DNA of 7,405 bases, taken from an uncultured Alphaproteobacteria bacterium. Its GTDB lineage: Bacteria > Pseudomonadota > Alphaproteobacteria > RF32 > CAG-239. The stretch covers positions 1 to 7,405 of the forward strand of contig CALXTG010000093.1 in assembly GCA_944391355.1 (NCBI GenBank). Reading direction: 5' to 3'. This document shows, one piece after another, positions 6,086 to 7,405 of this stretch. A program made the position numbers and the translations under genes. The notes under the pieces are model-generated. The model made no database searches and was not told the DNA's origin. It saw nothing but the letters and a program-made list of their open reading frames with translations. How positions within the stretch are numbered: the first letter of the stretch is position 1; each line of letters begins with the position of its first letter.

Positions 6086-6623
6086 AATTTCCGTCAACAA
6101 AAAGCGCAATAATGCCGATTGCCTCTTGCAGAGGAATATTATGATGCTCGGCATTCTCCGCACAGGCTTGTTTAGCCACGGAGCATCTGGTTTCATAGTC
6201 AGGAGCTTTGACTAAGTCGGCGATAAATTTTTCAACCGTTTCAAAGCCTTTTTCCATGCCGAGAAAGTCAATCAGCGCCCGGGTATGAATACCGGTTTTC
6301 TGGCCGTCATAACTTTCAAAGGGGAGAATATGCCGGCTGACCAGACAATCAACCCCGACCAAAGCCCCTTCGCCGATTTTAACGTGTTCCCGAATTACGG
6401 CACCTTCGCAAATGTGAGCGCCTTTATGAATCTGCGCCTCATCATGAATAACCACATTATCATGAATAAATGTATCAAACTCGTTTTTTTCGGGATGCGG
6501 AAGATAGCCAAAACCTATTTTAACTTCACCGATTTGGCAGTTATCGCCGATACAGGTAAATTCGTTGATTTCAGCCCGGCTGTCGATTGAAGACACGCCT
6601 ATTTCTATTTTTTCCATAGCCAT
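6084..6623 (-). CDS. Hexapeptide-repeat (left-handed beta-helix) protein of unknown function
   Basis: I recognise the fold but not a named family. The 179-residue protein shows hexad spacing of Ile/Val at residues 13, 19, 25 and 31. After an interruption (about 37-52) the spacing resumes strictly at 53, 59, 65, 71, 77, 83 and 89. This is the signature of a left-handed parallel beta-helix as in acyltransferases and gamma-carbonic anhydrases. The second block is rich in His (54, 60, 66, 70, 80) and has Cys72. A C-terminal region from about 115 on looks helical. There is no signal peptide and no membrane segment. Possible roles are acyl or nucleotide-sugar transfer, a gamma-carbonic-anhydrase-like metal protein, or a scaffold; none is proven. 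Two starts are possible, ATG at 6623 or two codons later at 6617 (M-A-M-E-K). Neither has a clear Shine-Dalgarno sequence. It is the only gene on this strand and has its own promoter and terminator. Confidence 0.85.
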   Translation of the reverse strand: MAMEKIEIGVSSIDSRAEINEFTCIGDNCQIGEVKIGFGYLPHPEKNEFDTFIHDNVVIHDEAQIHKGAHICEGAVIREHVKIGEGALVGVDCLVSRHILPFESYDGQKTGIHTRALIDFLGMEKGFETVEKFIADLVKAPDYETRCSVAKQACAENAEHHNIPLQEAIGIIALFVDGN

Positions 6624-6655
6624 AATTTTAATTAATAATTCATTTTAACGCATTA

Positions 6656-6684
6656 GATATAACATAAATTTCTCAGCCTGTAAA
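6656..6684 (-). promoter_or_regulatory. Candidate promoter of the minus-strand beta-helix gene
   Basis: On the minus strand, TTTACA (6679-6684, five of six consensus bases) is followed after 17 bases by TATATC (6656-6661, four of six). A TG sits one base before the -10, making an extended -10. A transcript would begin at about 6649, giving a leader of about 25 AT-rich bases without an obvious ribosome binding site. Confidence 0.6.
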
Positions 6685-6770
6685 TAGACAAAATAAACAA
6701 ATTTCAGTCTATGCAAAAAGCCGGTTTTTTCACTTGAGAAATTTTGAAAATGTTGTACACTCAGCGCGGT

Positions 6771-6776
6771 TATAAT
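6771..6776 (+). promoter_or_regulatory. Perfect -10 hexamer upstream of metG
   Basis: TATAAT matches the sigma70 -10 consensus fully. No well-placed -35 exists: TTGTAC (6753-6758) is only 12 bases away and TTGAAA (6744-6749) is 21 bases away. If used, transcription would start at about 6783, leaving a very short leader that still includes the GGAG ribosome binding site at 6787-6790. Confidence 0.4.
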
Positions 6777-6798
6777 AATAAAAAATGGAGAAAACTTT

Positions 6799-7405
6799 AT
6801 GTCAAAATTTTTAATCACTTCCGCATTGCCTTACGTAAACGGTGTGCCTCATCTGGGTCACATGGTCGGCTGTCTGCTGCCTTCCGATGTTTATGCTCGG
6901 TTCATGCGAATGATGGGACATGAAGTTTTATACATTGCCGGCACCGACGAACACGGCACGCCGTCGGAAGTAGGGGCCCTGAGCGAGGGAATGGATGTTG
7001 AAGAATATTGCACAAAATATCACAACCGCCACAAACAGACTTATGCCGACTTCAATCTTTCTTTTGACTGCTTCGGCCGTACCTCAAGCGAACAGAATAA
7101 GGAGATGACTTATCACATTTTTGAACAGCTTGATAAAAACGGCTATATCGAAGAACGTACCATCAAACAGCTTTATTCGATTGATGACGGGCGTTTTCTG
7201 CCGGATCGCTACGTAACCGGCACCTGTCCGCATTGCGGCTATGAAAAAGCCCGCGGAGACCAATGTGAAAACTGCACCAAAGTTCTGGAACCGACTGATC
7301 TGATTAATGCCCGCAGCACCATTTCCGGCAGCGCCAATCTTGAAGTCCGGGAAACTAAACATCTGTTTTTAATGCTGCCCAAACTGGAAAAGAAACTTGA
7401 TGAAT
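6799..7405 (+). CDS. metG: Methionyl-tRNA synthetase, 5' part
   Basis: This class I aminoacyl-tRNA synthetase charges tRNA-Met, including the initiator. The first 202 residues are visible and the gene continues past the right edge, so the KMSKS motif and the anticodon-binding domain cannot be checked. The N-terminus FLITSALPYVNGVPHLGH carries the HIGH-type motif as HLGH at 18-21. GTDEHGTP is at 48-55. The connective-peptide zinc knuckle has four cysteines, at 143, 146, 156 and 159 (CPHC and CENC). The stretch FLPDRYVTGTCPHCGYEKARGDQCENC is highly typical of the E. coli-like four-cysteine type. The ATG at 6799 has a GGAG site eight bases before it. The gene is separated from the tmk-holB-tatD operon, in which it is commonly found in alphaproteobacteria. 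Confidence 0.96.
   Translation, partial: MSKFLITSALPYVNGVPHLGHMVGCLLPSDVYARFMRMMGHEVLYIAGTDEHGTPSEVGALSEGMDVEEYCTKYHNRHKQTYADFNLSFDCFGRTSSEQNKEMTYHIFEQLDKNGYIEERTIKQLYSIDDGRFLPDRYVTGTCPHCGYEKARGDQCENCTKVLEPTDLINARSTISGSANLEVRETKHLFLMLPKLEKKLDE

Larger units (their letters stand above)
6624..6798. other. AT-rich divergent intergenic region
   Basis: These 175 bases separate the minus-strand beta-helix gene from metG. They contain the two candidate promoters listed separately. No small open reading frame with a ribosome binding site, no tRNA, and no riboswitch or T-box core sequence was seen. Confidence 0.7.

Noticed and set aside
6285..6590. Plus-strand open frame of 101 codons opposite the beta-helix gene
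   Set aside because: The minus strand shows a regular hexapeptide repeat, promoter and terminator; the plus-strand frame shows none of these.
6715..6730. AAAAAGCCGGTTTTTT, resembling a terminator
   Set aside because: The only GC pairs would fall in the loop, leaving a weak A-T stem, so it would not form a stable hairpin.
6624..6798. Possible T-box or SAM riboswitch before metG
   Set aside because: No T-box core sequence or SAM riboswitch-like helices are visible, and the likely transcript leader is too short.

Overview
The window is a stretch of ordinary bacterial chromosome, most likely from an alphaproteobacterium with moderate GC content. The main evidence is the gene string D-Ala-D-Ala carboxypeptidase, tmk, holB, tatD, PhnP-like metallo-hydrolase. 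From general knowledge, this order is typical of alphaproteobacteria, where a metG gene usually sits between holB and tatD. The metallo-hydrolase also carries an N-terminal signature (G-x-G-W-G-x-C-x-P-x-N-P-K-N) that I associate with that class. An iron-type alcohol dehydrogenase fits a fermentative or oxygen-limited life. A gut or host-associated, uncultured lineage is possible but is only a guess.

Positions 1-3893 form one tightly packed plus-strand operon. The 3' part of a penicillin-binding D,D-carboxypeptidase (dacC/dacF-like) overlaps tmk (thymidylate kinase) by one base. tmk in turn overlaps holB (DNA polymerase III delta' subunit) by one base. One base separates holB from a TatD-family nuclease, whose end overlaps the TTG-initiated metallo-beta-lactamase-fold hydrolase by four bases. 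The likely theme is cell-wall maturation plus DNA precursor supply and replication or repair, with translational coupling.

Positions 3894-4873 hold a purine-rich spacer and a DHH/DHHA1-family phosphoesterase. They end in a short gap with a candidate promoter and an inverted repeat that would hide the ribosome binding site of the next gene. Positions 4874-6034 encode an iron-containing alcohol dehydrogenase, closed by a strong intrinsic terminator that probably works in both directions.

Positions 6084-6623, on the minus strand, encode an unrecognised left-handed beta-helix (hexapeptide-repeat) protein with its own good promoter. A 175-base AT-rich divergent region separates it from the 5' part of metG (methionyl-tRNA synthetase, four-cysteine zinc type). 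metG runs off the right edge of the window.

I found no mobile element, CRISPR array, tRNA, rRNA or phage signature. The most interesting items are the hairpin that pairs with the Shine-Dalgarno sequence of the alcohol dehydrogenase and overlaps its promoter, the relocated metG, and the unassigned beta-helix protein. I do not see a convincing new multi-gene system.
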